A stretch of DNA of 64,000 nucleotides, from positions 815,806 to 879,805 of the forward strand of contig WBMV01006632.1 of the NCBI GenBank assembly GCA_013396655.1. Direction: 5' to 3'. Each line of letters begins with the position of its first letter. The stretch's first letter is position 1. Positions 49,775 through 61,330 of this stretch are shown here, one piece after another. Position numbers and translations under genes: made by a program. The notes beneath the pieces were generated by a model. It made no database searches. It worked only from the letters and a program-made list of their open reading frames with translations, and was not told where the DNA came from. The DNA is from Campylorhamphus procurvoides (taxonomy: Eukaryota; Chordata; Aves; Passeriformes; Dendrocolaptidae).

Positions 49775-49945
49775 GGTTCCCCAGCAGCTTGTGCTAGCAG
49801 AGATGCTTGGGATGTTTCTTGGGGAGACTCACCAGGACTGAGCAGAAACTGAGACAGCACAGCCCCTGGAGGAGGCTGCGCTGAGAAGAAGCTTGCCCAG
49901 GCAATGTGGCTGCAGCTGCTCTCTGATGTTCCCATGGCTCATTGG
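49775..49945. other. GC-richer patch sharing a 14-mer with the block at 44.6-44.9 kb
   Basis: A locally GC-rich stretch. It contains ttcttggggagact at 49816-49829, identical to 44859-44872, followed in both places by a CAGG word four bases later. This could mean two decayed members of one repeat family, or be coincidence. A minus-strand frame of 72 codons (49717-49935) crosses it without recognisable features. Confidence 0.3.
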
Positions 49946-50590
49946 CCCTACCACTCCTCTAAAAAAAGCCAAAGAGCAGATGTGTCCAGATAAATGCCAC
50001 TCTGAAATAAGTTCAGTTATCTGAGGAAAAGTTACCTGGCAGTTTAGTTGTGCTGGCAGTAATCAAATCAAAGAACAAGCTACTACATGTACATGCTAAA
50101 ATTGCAAGGGAGGCAATATGAAAGATTTTATCCTCACAATTAATTATTTTCCAGCAAGTCCATAGTTTATTATTTTACTTCACATAACAGCTATCTATGT
50201 TTTTCCAACATCTTAATAATTTAAAAGTGATGCCTATGAAGTATTTTTCTATTGCTTTTGTTTCCCCTCAATTCTGCTGTTACTCTTCAAAAGTGTTGGA
50301 CTGAAAACTTTGCTAAATTTGGTTAAAGTTATCCAGGATGCCACAGTCTTGTGTGCCACAAATAGACTTTCATCTCATGCATCCTGAAAGTATAATGTAA
50401 GCTTATTGTAGTCGGGGAAAAAAAAATTATATTCTGCCATATATACTGTTGAACTTGATTTTAAAATGTGAGAATTTAAAAACCATTTCAATTCCATCCC
50501 AACAACTTTGCATGTTATTTTTTTCCAAGTGTTTTAGATCTTAACCTCCTCTGTTTTCTGACGGTGTTTGTCATTGTATTGAAATCAGTT
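49946..50590. other. Unique AT-rich non-coding DNA
   Basis: Nothing recognisable. It ends where the CR1 tail begins at 50591. Confidence 0.55.
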
Positions 50591-51076
50591 ACAGAATCAC
50601 AGAATAAGTAGGGTTGTAAGGGACCAAAGTGGGTCATCTGGTCCAACCTCCCTGCTCAAGCAGGGATTGCTTCCAGATGGTTTTTTAATATCTCCAGTGA
50701 GGGAGACTCCACAACCTCTCTGGGCAATCTGTTCCAGTGCACGGTTACCCACACAGTGAGGAAGTTCTTCCTCATTTTCAGGTGAAGTTTCCTGTGTATC
50801 AGTTTCTTCCTGTTGCCTCTTGTCTTATTGCATGTCACCACCAAGAAGAGCCTGGCTTCATCCTCTTGACATGCACTCTTTAGATACTCATAGACACTGA
50901 TGAGGTCCCCCCCCTCACTCATTTCTTCTTGAGGCTGAACAGGCCCAGTTCCTTCAGCCTTTCCTAACAAGAGAGATGCTCCACTCCTTAATCATCTTTG
51001 TAGCTCTCCACTGGATGTGATCCAGAAGCTCCATGTCTCTCTAGTACTGAGGAGCCCAGAACTCTACACATCCCTT
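50591..51076 (-). mobile_element. CR1 LINE fragment with ORF2 C-terminal relic, minus strand
   Basis: The left edge acagaatcacagaata is the reverse complement of the CR1 3' terminus, followed by ggtccaacctccctgctcaagcaggg, the typical 3' UTR. The minus-strand frame 50656-50970 is open for 104 codons and reads as CR1 ORF2 C-terminus: GDLISVYEYLKSACQEDEARLF, then KTRGNRKKL, then HWNRLPREVVESPSLEILK and a stop after HLEAIPA. The upstream part of that frame is shifted relative to the family pattern, which shows an old frameshift. Similarity stops near 51076, so the copy is 5'-truncated and lacks endonuclease and catalytic reverse-transcriptase domains. The protein is not functional. A run of C near 50907-50914 lies inside the relic and is a likely slippage site. 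Confidence 0.94.
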
Positions 51077-54000
51077 ATTATCTTGCATTAAGCACTGTAT
51101 CTAATGCCTGATAGGCAGTGCTTGTTCTCCTACCCTTTCCCCAGATATAGGAGTACTTGAGTGTTTGGGTGTGAAAATTTATATACGGTAGCTAAGTAAC
51201 AATATTAGTACCCATACAAGGAGGCAAAGTAAAAGACGTGCTTTCTATTTCAGTTTGGAGGTGTTTGATACTCTATTTAAATGTCCGATTGTGCCAGTCA
51301 TATTCTCTGTAGAGATGAACTTTAGCCATGTTATTCCATTCCACCAGAGAAGAGTTGCCAGCTGTGTTCTACATCCCTGTAGACTGAATGCTTCATTTCA
51401 GTGAGAGGAGATTGAAGAAGAAGACTGTGACCTTCACTTGGTTCTGCATTGTACAGGGAACAATGTAAAGCCTGACACATTTGCAGTGGCTGTAATGCTG
51501 AGGGAAACATGCCTCTGCACCCTGCTTTAATTGGCACTTTTCAGTGCTAAAGTTTGTTGTGAAGGTATCAGACGTTTCCATAGTCAGGGGCTGTGGGGAA
51601 TGAAGGATTGAAAGATGAAGGTGGACTGTTGGTCATAGGCAAGGCACTTAGGCCTGCTCAAAAACTTTTATTGATTTAACAAAACAGTTGGTTGGATTAA
51701 GCCTGAACCATATCAAATCATGTTTTTCCTCACAGATTTTCACTGTTAAGTGATTTTAAAATGCACTCTTAAATGTAACCAAAGTTTGTTTTCACAGAAG
51801 GCTGCAACTGCCACTCCATTGTTTTTAAATCTTCCTCTGCTTTCAGCTCAAATATTTGATTTCCACATGGCATTTAGTATTTTCTTCCCTTGCCATATTC
51901 TAGTGCTGCATCACCACCAGACCGAATCTTGAGTATTCATTAGTTCTGAGAAAGCTATTAGGTAGTCAATGGCGTACATATTTCTTCGTCTAATGGACTG
52001 CAGAACAATTGCAATGTTCTGATTTTCTTTATTTTTACTGTTTTTCAGTTAAGAAATAGCAATCGGATTTTAAAAGAGAAAACTAAATGGAAGTCTCATC
52101 CATCTCAGTTCAAGTTTTATGTATATCAAATTGCCATACTAAAAAACAAGTGCAGCATGCCAATGTTATGAAAAGGCTGTAACCTCTCAACAAACTGCTG
52201 TTTCTTTTCTTTATTGTTATGTCAGATATCCCAAACAGACCCATAAGGACTATACATCAGAGGAACAAAGGAGCATTGAACTCTTTTCCCAACTATTTTC
52301 ATTATCTTATTTTTTCCATCATGCCCTTTGTTCCATTTTGTTTGAAATTATTGCCTGTGCTTATTACCCTAGGCATAAAGCTCCAACCTTATTCATAATT
52401 TCATAACTTATAAATCATATGTCCTCTCATTTCATGTTGTTTAATTTTATTTGAAGTTTATTTGGATTAGTTCTATCAATCCTCATTATAATGCTAAGTA
52501 CAAAAATTGAGTACCATAAAAGCTTCACATGCAATGAATATAAGCCCTGTTCCTCAATCTGGCAGTTGCAACTTAAGTATTTGAATCAGGTTACCATTCT
52601 GTTCGTATTATAACTTGCCTGGTTAAAATATATTATGGCAACTTCTTAGTGGGCAACTAGTACAGTACAGTGTTACTTTAGATGGCTCTGGTTTTCCATG
52701 GGAATGTGTTCATTAACAAGGCAAAAGAGAACCTTGCTTGGTCCCTTGCTTTCTGCAGCAGAGTATGTTGGTGGCTAATTATCTCAAGAAATTTCTTAAG
52801 CTTATCATAAGATAAACTAGCCACAAGAAGATAGTGTCTACAAAGTCATACTTAAATCCAGAATTCGTGGGTTTCTTCCATGCACAAAACTGGGAAATAA
52901 GAGAAACAGAAATTAGAGAGAGGAAGGAGTCTCAGATTGCTGCTAGAAATGAGAAGACAATTCTCTTTGAGTGTCCTAGGATGATGTTGTCCTCTCCATT
53001 TAGATATATGGATACATTTATCTTCCTGACAGTAGGGCATGAGTTGGAAATTTCAGATACTGGAAGCCTTAAGGACTTTGCTCCTTCCCTCGCTTTCCAC
53101 CTGTGTTGCTGCTAGTCTCAGGAAGAGGTGAGGAGGAAAAAGGATAGAGAGTAAGTACCCCAGGAAGAAAAGCTGCAGAAAAGCTAGTTTGTGTATTTTC
53201 AAATAGTCTCAGTGTATAATTTTTAATATAAACTAATCAGGCAACTTAAGAAAATGTATATCTGAGAGGATGAATAAGGGCCCTTTGTGTTCCTCACCTT
53301 AAAAACACTTGATTTGTAAACAGCTTTATTAATTAGCCCTTTCAGCATCTCTGCAGTATAGATAAAAGAGTACCTTTCTGTGTTCTGCAGAGTGGGAAAC
53401 AAAGGGTTTGGGTGGCTTGCTGAAAAACAGAGAGGCTATGCCCCAACAGGGAACAGAATAAGAGAGACTTTGGTTGGTGGCAGCTACTCTGTGAAATGAG
53501 CAGAGTTTACCTCTCATGCTGAGTTCCACCACTAGAAAACATTTCTCTTTCTCTCTGTGGAAACTGTAAACTTCACTCATTAGGCTGGCAGACATCTTTT
53601 CTAAGAATTTTATGTGGTGATGGTTTATATATAACTGATCTCTCTGTGTGGTAGAGGCTGCTGGGCTGCGTCTAAGAGTGCACCACAAGGGTCCTCGGGC
53701 TCTTCACATAATGGCCCTTTCTCAGTCACTTGAGTACCTAGACTAGAGCATGTGAGGTGAAAGAGGGAGGATATCTTTATACATAAAACCAATTATTGCA
53801 TCTTATTTTAGCATTCAGGAATGAAGCAAGTTGCAACCAAAAACTTTTTCAATTTCTGTAGACTGGTTTGTCAGTGTTTTCCAATATAACCCCAGACAGA
53901 TCTCCTCTCTTCAGCATCCTGCCTCTAGCAGCATTTGGAAAGTAGCAGTATTAAAGCTTTGCCCAGTCTTATGTGGTGTGTCTCTAAACAGAGGGCTTTT

Positions 54001-56163
54001 ACACAAGTGCCAAATTGCCCTGTGTACCATTTGACTTCGGGGAGTCTTTGAGCTCTCAGTAAGCATTTCCTTCATTTCTAGGCAATAGACTGTAACATAG
54101 CAATGTAATTTGGATCATTTGTATTTTATTAATTTTTATTATTGCATTAAGGTCCTGTGAAGAACTACCTGTTGCAGGCTTAAGACTTTTCTTTTTTTGA
54201 AAGTCCTTTTATAAGTCATATTAAACCATTTATTAAGGTGCTTTAAAGGCAACGAGTAATGAACTTTAGACAGAAAATCAGAAGTGATGTCTTCAGAAAA
54301 ATATGAAAAGTATTTAAATAATCCTTTTATTGAATAACAAAACAGAGAGAGATAAAAACCTTGCAAAAATCTGATCTATTTATCATTTTATTATTATTAT
54401 TTTCAAAGGGGCAAAATGGGCTTTGCAAGTATTTGAAGGGTTAAAAATTCTGGAGCAAATGCCTTTCCCCATGGGAGAAACATCGTCACATTTACTTCAG
54501 CTCAGTTATTGCTGCAGGGATTAAATTATTTGTAATGCAGAAAGTGCTCTTGGTAGAATAATTAGCTTTTCAGGGAACATAGCTTACACCTTTTTGGAGC
54601 CTACGTAATTAGGACTGAGGAAATAGGTTCATCACTAATGCTGCTATTTCATTACTGAGTAATCACTTGTATCTAAACACACCACTCTTCAGAGAATGAC
54701 TCTCTGTGGTCAGATATGCTAATTTGCCTCTCATTTACATTGCAGTGTGTTTAGCAGCATACTTTTTAGATGGGCAAATAAGTGCAGCTGAATTTTTAAT
54801 TCCTTGTGTTGCCAAGAGGTTAGTCCAGTTTGCAAAATCAGAGGTGTAATAAGCAACCCCAAACCGTTTCATCATATTCTAAACAAGAGATCCTTAGACA
54901 GATCACAAGAAGAGACAAATATTTTCTGCTTTATGGAGTCTGTATATCAGAGGAGATGTCTCTTGTTAGATTGCCTGTCAGTCTGGACCTCAGACTGCAA
55001 CTCAGCTGTCAGATGCAAAAAAGCACTCTCCTGCCCTCAGATTTGGGTGTGCATCCCAGCTAAGCCTGACTACATACCAGGATATGACCAGGGTACCCAC
55101 AGCCTTCCCTCCCCCTGTGTCAGACGTTCCCTGTGCCTTGTTTTCCACTAGAAGAAAAATTTCACTAGGTCTCTCAGTCACAGCTAGCAGAGAAGCAGGA
55201 CAGCAAGGCACATTGTGACACTCTTATCCTGTTCTTTTTGGTTTTAAGCTTTGGTCTGCCTAGTTTATTTAGAGGCAGTTTAGTGTAGCAGTTCACACAG
55301 GGTCATTCTGCCCACATGCAATGTCTTCAAGGAGACTTTGAAGTGGAAGGGAAAGTAGCAAAAGAGTTTGCTCCCGGTACTTCCTTAAGCAGTGCATTTT
55401 TTAAGTAATTTGGGACTTCAGTGACTTATATCTACCTAAATCCAGATGTAGGTGGAGTTTTTTGGCTTTGGCCGTATGCTTTAGGTCACCACTAATATCT
55501 ATTCTCATTAAGTACTGCTGGGTAAAACTCCTGAATTCATTTCGCTTCAGAAAAATCCTTACATCCCACTGATTTGAGAGAGACTTATTCACCTCCCTCA
55601 CACCAGATGTGCTCAAGTGTATTACTGAATCAGTACTCTATTAGTGGTGAAGCACAATAGCAAAGATTAGCTTAGAAGTAAAAGGTAAATAATACTTCCT
55701 GAGATAGCTACAAACCTGAGGCTTATGGTCTTTGCTAAAACTTTGGAGGGTGTGAGTAGTTTAAGAAGGCTGAAAGGAAAATGTGTGCTTTGTTTAGAAC
55801 CTTTTATTCAGACACTGAGGTCTTTTACTTAGAGTCTTTGCCTGTAATATTGAATGTCTGCTGTGACTCCTGTATTATACAAAATAGAATTTAGTGTGCA
55901 TGATCCCTAGAACCTTAAGCTTGTGTAAAATAGTCAGCTTCACAGAATAAAAAAAAATAAATTAATTTTGTCCTGAAAAATATAACATGAACATGGGAGG
56001 TGGCAATGGGTAAGAATCTGATTTTCGCTACAAGACACATAATTTTGGAAAGATTTGCTTTTTGCTGTTCTTCAGTATAGTGTCAAGACTTCAGATATCT
56101 TCTCCATACAATTGCTGATTCTCTTTTGAGAAAGGAGCTGATGTAACTTTTAATAAGTGGCTA
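51077..56163. other. Unique AT-rich non-coding DNA
   Basis: No recognisable gene or transposon. Contains a 12-bp palindrome aagaaatttctt next to cttatcataag near 52786-52813. The longest frames (53329-53688 on -, 119 codons; 54804-55151 on +, 115 codons) show no motif and no convincing splice context. Confidence 0.5.
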
Positions 56164-56477
56164 CTCTGCTGTCGGAGGCGGGCTTAGGAACAATGCAGAC
56201 GATCCAATATGGATTAACTACAAAGCTCACTTTATTGAAGAAGTTACTACAATTACAGTATTCTCTAAGGCTACGTGCATTAACACTATTGGTTCACACA
56301 CATATAAGCAATTACTTACTGGCCACAGGCTCTCTCTGTGCAGCTTGTCTTCACAGCACCTGCATTCCCACAGAAACTGCAGGCTGTTTATCTTTACAAG
56401 TACACAGAATCTGACCAAGGTCAGACTCTTACTGCTCTGTGAAGAAATCACAGGCCTGCTAAATCCCTACACTCTGC
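56164..56477 (-). mobile_element. Solo LTR of an endogenous retrovirus with 6-bp target-site duplication, minus strand
   Basis: The LTR itself is 56170-56471 (302 bp). On the minus strand it begins TGTAGGG and ends CCGACA, giving the canonical TG...CA ends. It is flanked on both sides by CTCTGC (56164-56169 and 56472-56477), an exact 6-bp target-site duplication. A minus-strand AATAAA polyadenylation signal lies at 56231-56236, about 60 bases from the 3' end, and a TATA-like TTATAT lies at about 56302-56307, upstream of it. These fit a U3-R-U5 layout. No gag, pol or env sequence and no second LTR is adjacent, so this is a solo LTR left by recombination between two LTRs. Six-base duplications are typical of alpharetrovirus and ERVK-like (class II) integrations, so class II is inferred, not shown. 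The intact duplication argues for a fairly recent insertion. Open frames across it (56157-56414, 56345-56557 on +; 56227-56451 on -) are chance. Confidence 0.88.
56231..56236 (-). promoter_or_regulatory. LTR polyadenylation signal AATAAA
   Basis: TTTATT on the plus strand reads AATAAA on the minus strand, in the expected R-region position of the solo LTR. Confidence 0.7.
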
Positions 56478-59400
56478 TATCTGTCCTATGGCAACTGTGT
56501 GGTCAACTTTCAGCAGAACTTTTGCCACACCTGACTCATATATGTTCATCCCCCTGAAAGTTTCCTGTTTTCATAGTGGTTCCTCTCACAGTGCTTTCTC
56601 ACCTTGAGGAATACCTGCCTGCCATGGAGCAAAAGAGTAGCTGATAAGAAGAGAATAAGAGGAGACAAAAAGCTAGTGACAAATACTTCTTTCAAAGAAA
56701 CCAGCACAGAAGATGCTTTGTTATCACAGGCTTGAAAGGAAAATAGTGAGCATGTAATCTCTTCTAACAGATGAGGAAAAGGCAGAGGTTAGAAACAAGG
56801 TTTCATGTATTTTTTTAAAGCTAACAGGATACCATTATTTAGCTAAAGAAGCAAATCTGATTACACAAAGTAGCTGAGAATCTGTTGCACCCACTAAGTA
56901 AATGAAAGCTGTGCTTTCTTGCAATAGCTTATTTCCCACCACCTTCACTAAATAATCTCCAGGAATAAAACATTTACATGTATAACTGGCCCAGAGCTTT
57001 GAATTCCACTTTTGAAGTGAAGAGGAAGCTCACTAATGACTTGGCTCATGCAATCTTGCATTACTTGCGGTTTTTGTCTTTCAAGCAATTATCTCTGTTC
57101 TCCACTCTGCTGAATAGTAGCACCTGCTGATGGAAAACTGAGGAGGTGGATATTAAGGCTGTTAAGGAACCTTAGTAAACAAGCAGATTAAAACTCTCAA
57201 TTTCATTTTAGACGTAAACAGCAAAAAGCTTCCATGAAAATGCTGGACATTCAGGATCTGATTCCTTGCTGAAGCAAGAGTAATGGAAGGAAAGGCAAGG
57301 AAGCATAATCTGAGCAACAGAGAGGTTATTCTATTGCAAGAGTTTAAAGGACTTGCATAACTTCCAGAACTTGCTTAGTCTTCCAAATTGAAGCCTATCC
57401 ATAAGGAAATAACAGAAGTAAGTATCAGTAGGTGTAGCAGCTGATCATGCTCTGTGACTTTGGAGGTGTTTCAGTTGTGCACCTGAGGTTCTTTTTATCC
57501 TGGGAAAGCCCATTCAAATCAATCAGTCACTTCTCAATGACTTAAATGCCATCTGAATCAAATTCCGAAGTTTATTCTCCTGTTTCCTTCATTTCTCTCT
57601 CACTGGGTTCTATTTTAGGCAGAAATAAATGGAGTAGTGTGACAGTCCTTCATCAAAACACATCCACTCCTTTGCTCATTAAATAATAAACTGGGCTTCA
57701 CAATATTCCATTGCCTGCAGGAAAAGTTGTGTCCAAAACAATTTTTCCTGAGACTTTAGGTCAAACAAGTTTACAGAAATGCTGGGAGTCAGCAGTAAGT
57801 GTACAGCTTCTGCTGGGGTAAGAGGAGAATATGGTTTGGCTGAGATAGTCTTCCCCAGCAGAGCTAGCCACAAAGCTGCTTACTCTTGCAAGTCAAAGGT
57901 CCACATAATTTATTTTCACAAACAGGCCTACAAATTAAATGGTTGATTTCTGCTGCCTCTTGTAAAGATATCAGGTCTTTTACTGTCAGTGATTGGGAAG
58001 TATTTCAGTACTAATGGGTCAGAAGACAAAATATTAAATAGAAAATGCTTTCTCTGCTATATTTCACCTGTAAAGGAGCAGTGTTTAGCTTCATGGAAAT
58101 GTTCTTACGTACTCCTAAGCACACCCAGGAAGAAGGAAGCAGTGTTTTTCTAGATGCTTGAAACCCACTCCCAGGCCCTGATCAATGGCCAAAAGATATC
58201 CATCAGCTGCATGAGCTCTGCCTTGAGATAAAGAATAACAAAGACCAGACCTGGGAAGAGAGAGCAGAGCTTCTTCGAGCCTAAACTTGGGGAATTTTAT
58301 GTTAGTGAATCCTGTTCTATGAAAAGCAGTAATTCACCAGAAATCTATAGGTTATCAATTAGTACAAAAGTTGGCCTATTTTCATTTGAAGAACCAACTT
58401 AACTCCTGATTTACATCTAATGTCTTAGATTTAAGCTTGGCCAGGCATGTGTTTTACCAACATATCTTGATTTTTGAAAAATGTATTAAACAACCCCCCA
58501 AGTGCCTAAATAGAATGCCTGGATTCAGAGGGAAGATTTTAAAAAGTGCAATTCATTGGCAAATATCACATGACATGTTCTTAGCCATTAGGATAGAAAA
58601 ATAACAGACTGGATGCTTGCCAGTGTGGAAAATTATATGCTATTTTGCACACAAATCAATACAGTAAGTGGGAAATCTTAGGTCTACCAAACTCTCTGCA
58701 AATCTTGCTGCTAATTGACTCAATTAATCTCTGATCCTGTTTCCACAAAATGATATGCTTAGAATAAGGAGAGACTGGCAATGTTGCAGATGATTAGAGT
58801 ATATTGCTTTAATGAGCCTTGCTCAGCCATGAGCAGTTAACTGACCATTAATCTTCAGAAGAAAAGGAGCAGGCTCTGCACTTACAGCAAGGAAAAGAAA
58901 AAACTTTGTCAACAAAGAAGACTTTTAAAGAACTGCTAAAAATGTGATTAGATGCACTGGTGATTATTATAGCCATTATCCATCTGTGGAATATGCTAAC
59001 ATTCCTTCACTAAAATCCACCTTGATTCCTTATGCAGGCTATGAATTCTGCACAGATTTGCTTTCAGAAGGTATTAATGCTGCCTCACTCTCTTCTGAAT
59101 ACTTTGTAATCCAAACACAAGATGTGTCAATGGACGATACTCTGAACAACAGTTCCATTGTCAAAATGTAAAAATAGGTAGGTGTAAAGAACTGTTACTG
59201 CATATACAAACTGTGAAAAAAGGTGAAGATGATACTATACATTTGCTTGGAAATTAACTATACACTAGAAGTGGATCAGGATTGCCTCTTCTTTTTATAT
59301 ACACAGACAAACCGTGGCATTTTACTGTATTTACCTATAGAGGTACAGAGGACAAAGAGGAAACTACTACAGGAAGGCAAAGGACAGTTAAGGGTAATTG

Positions 59401-60885
59401 TAATAGGATTTCTATATATAGAAAGGATGTGAAGCCACTTTTAGCACTTACTCATTCTTTCCTGGTACAGGATGACAAACTGTCTGATATCGTTTCTTCA
59501 ACAGTAGTTTAGAGCAGAATCATTTTTAGGCTTTATTAGATTGTTAGTTTATTAAATGTCATGTATTAGATCCTAGGCCATTAAAACAAACACAGATCAT
59601 AGATATGAGGCTGAATTTTAAAAGTTTGAGGCCTGAAAGAACAGAGGTACAGAGATAAAACAATACTTCTGTATAGATTATTTTTTCTGTTACAAAAACC
59701 TAGAAGTTAAGTTATTTATGTATTTACTCTCAAGTGTTTAAAATACGTTCTTCCACTAAACTTATCCAGGTTTGATTATTGGCCGTTCACAGCAATGAAT
59801 ACACAGGGACAGATGATGATTTTAGAAAATTTAGCACAGAAGGTTTCTGCTATGCACCAGCTAGAGACTAAGTGATTTTTATTTATCATTTGTATAGCTC
59901 TAGGAACATGCATGGAGTTTTCCATAACAAAGGAAAAGGTCAACTGCTGATCTGAAGAGACTAAAATTGTAATAAGGCACAGCACCCTTGAGCCATGATA
60001 AAGCACAGGAGAACAGAGCAAGAGAGCACAGGAGGAAAAGAGTTTCCCTGGTGTCAGTGCACGGTAATATATAGCTTACAGACTAGTTTTTTCCACAAAC
60101 ACGTACAAAAATGCATCAGCTAATGCACTTTTGAATTCTCAGCATTGGAAGGAGCCATCAAAGGGAATTCTCAAAAGACATGAAGGAATTTGTCATTATA
60201 TTATAGAGGATGACATTTCTGATTCTGGAAGATGTGAAAACTTAGCTTATCAGTTTGGCAACAAACTCCTTGCCACAGGTGTGCTTAGTGCAAGCCTGGA
60301 GGAAAGGAGGTTTGATCCCAGCAAATCATGCTATTGAATGTCAAAGATACTCTGTGTACATAAGACACTCTTTAACTGTCTTATTTGAACTTTGTATGTC
60401 TGTCCTTTCCATGACACCATTTCAGGACTGTTAATATTACATTATTTATTTGTTCTTTTGAATAGCAAACCATGTGATATAGGAAAATCTATTTGATTTG
60501 TGTGGGCTGTTAAAATAGGATACACTTCTATCACTCACATGTAAATGATATGAAATGCCTCTTTGGTGTGTGTAGAAATATGCCATTTCAGTTTCTCTCT
60601 CCTGTGTCATCATGTTTTAGCCAGTCAAACTTTAATTCCAGACCTTCATAGGACCATGGGGTTGCATTAAAAACTACCTGCCACACTGCAGAGGTTTTCT
60701 GGCAGAAAAGGCAGCTGCTATTACAAGTACGTGAGCTGTGCATGGGCACTGAAATTACACATAGGAGGCACAATCATTAGGCAAAGGCCTGAGGATAAGC
60801 TCCCATTCAGGACTACTCGTTGTCTTGTAAGCACAATAGACTACTTAAAAAAAAAGTCACTGGCTGCCCAACACCACTTTCTCCC
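56478..60885. other. Unique AT-rich non-coding DNA
   Basis: No recognisable gene. Plus-strand frames at 58944-59171, 59223-59432 and 60131-60337 are 68-75 codons and have a fairly balanced amino-acid mix, but no motif, splice site or family match can be argued. They are left unannotated as genes. Confidence 0.45.
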
Positions 60886-60922
60886 TCTTCCCTTCCCTTC
60901 CCTTCCCTTCCCTTCCCTTCCT
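60886..60922. repeat. (TTCCC)n pentanucleotide microsatellite
   Basis: About seven TTCCC units ending at the T tract before the sequence gap. A remnant (ttccct) occurs directly after the gap, so the true array is probably interrupted or misassembled there. Confidence 0.9.
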
Positions 60923-60941
60923 TTTTTAACAAGAAGATTAT

Positions 60942-61019
60942 NNNNNNNNNNNNNNNNNNNNNNNNNNNNNNNNNNNNNNNNNNNNNNNNNNNNNNNNNNN
61001 NNNNNNNNNNNNNNNNNNN
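60942..61019. other. Assembly gap (78 N)
   Basis: A run of 78 undetermined bases. The 21 bases directly before it (60921-60941) are identical to 61028-61048 just after it, and both are preceded by TTCCC-type sequence. The gap is therefore probably an unmerged overlap of contig ends, and its size may be meaningless. Confidence 0.95.
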
Positions 61020-61227
61020 TTCCCTTTCTTTTTTAACAAGAAGATTATCTAAGCATGTGTCTTGTGGAAAATATTAACTGTGTGTTTCAAATAGCCATCC
61101 ACATAGCTATCAAGCCTATGAGGGGGCTTTCTCATTTTTTAAAGAGTTTGTCATTCAACTTAGAGAAGACAAAATCTCACAGAATTCATGCAACCCTTTC
61201 CTCTGCTTTCTTACAGACAAGATCTTG

Positions 61228-61330
61228 CAAAAACAAACAAAAAGAGCAAAAAAACTAAAAAAAACCCAAACAAACAAAAACCAAACGTTAAAAACAAAAC
61301 AAACAAGCAAAAAGCCGCACCAAAAACCAA
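61228..61330. repeat. A-rich low-complexity tract, (AAAC)n type
   Basis: About 100 bases of A-rich sequence with regular single C interruptions (caaacaaac, aaaacaaaac). It could be an old retroposon tail, but no body is recognisable on its left side, so it is called simple sequence. Confidence 0.8.

Noticed and set aside
60300..60318. RNA polymerase III B-box-like ggtttgatccc
   Set aside because: No A-box at suitable distance and no tRNA-like fold.
61228..61330. A-rich tract as the tail of a processed pseudogene
   Set aside because: No recognisable gene-derived sequence precedes it.
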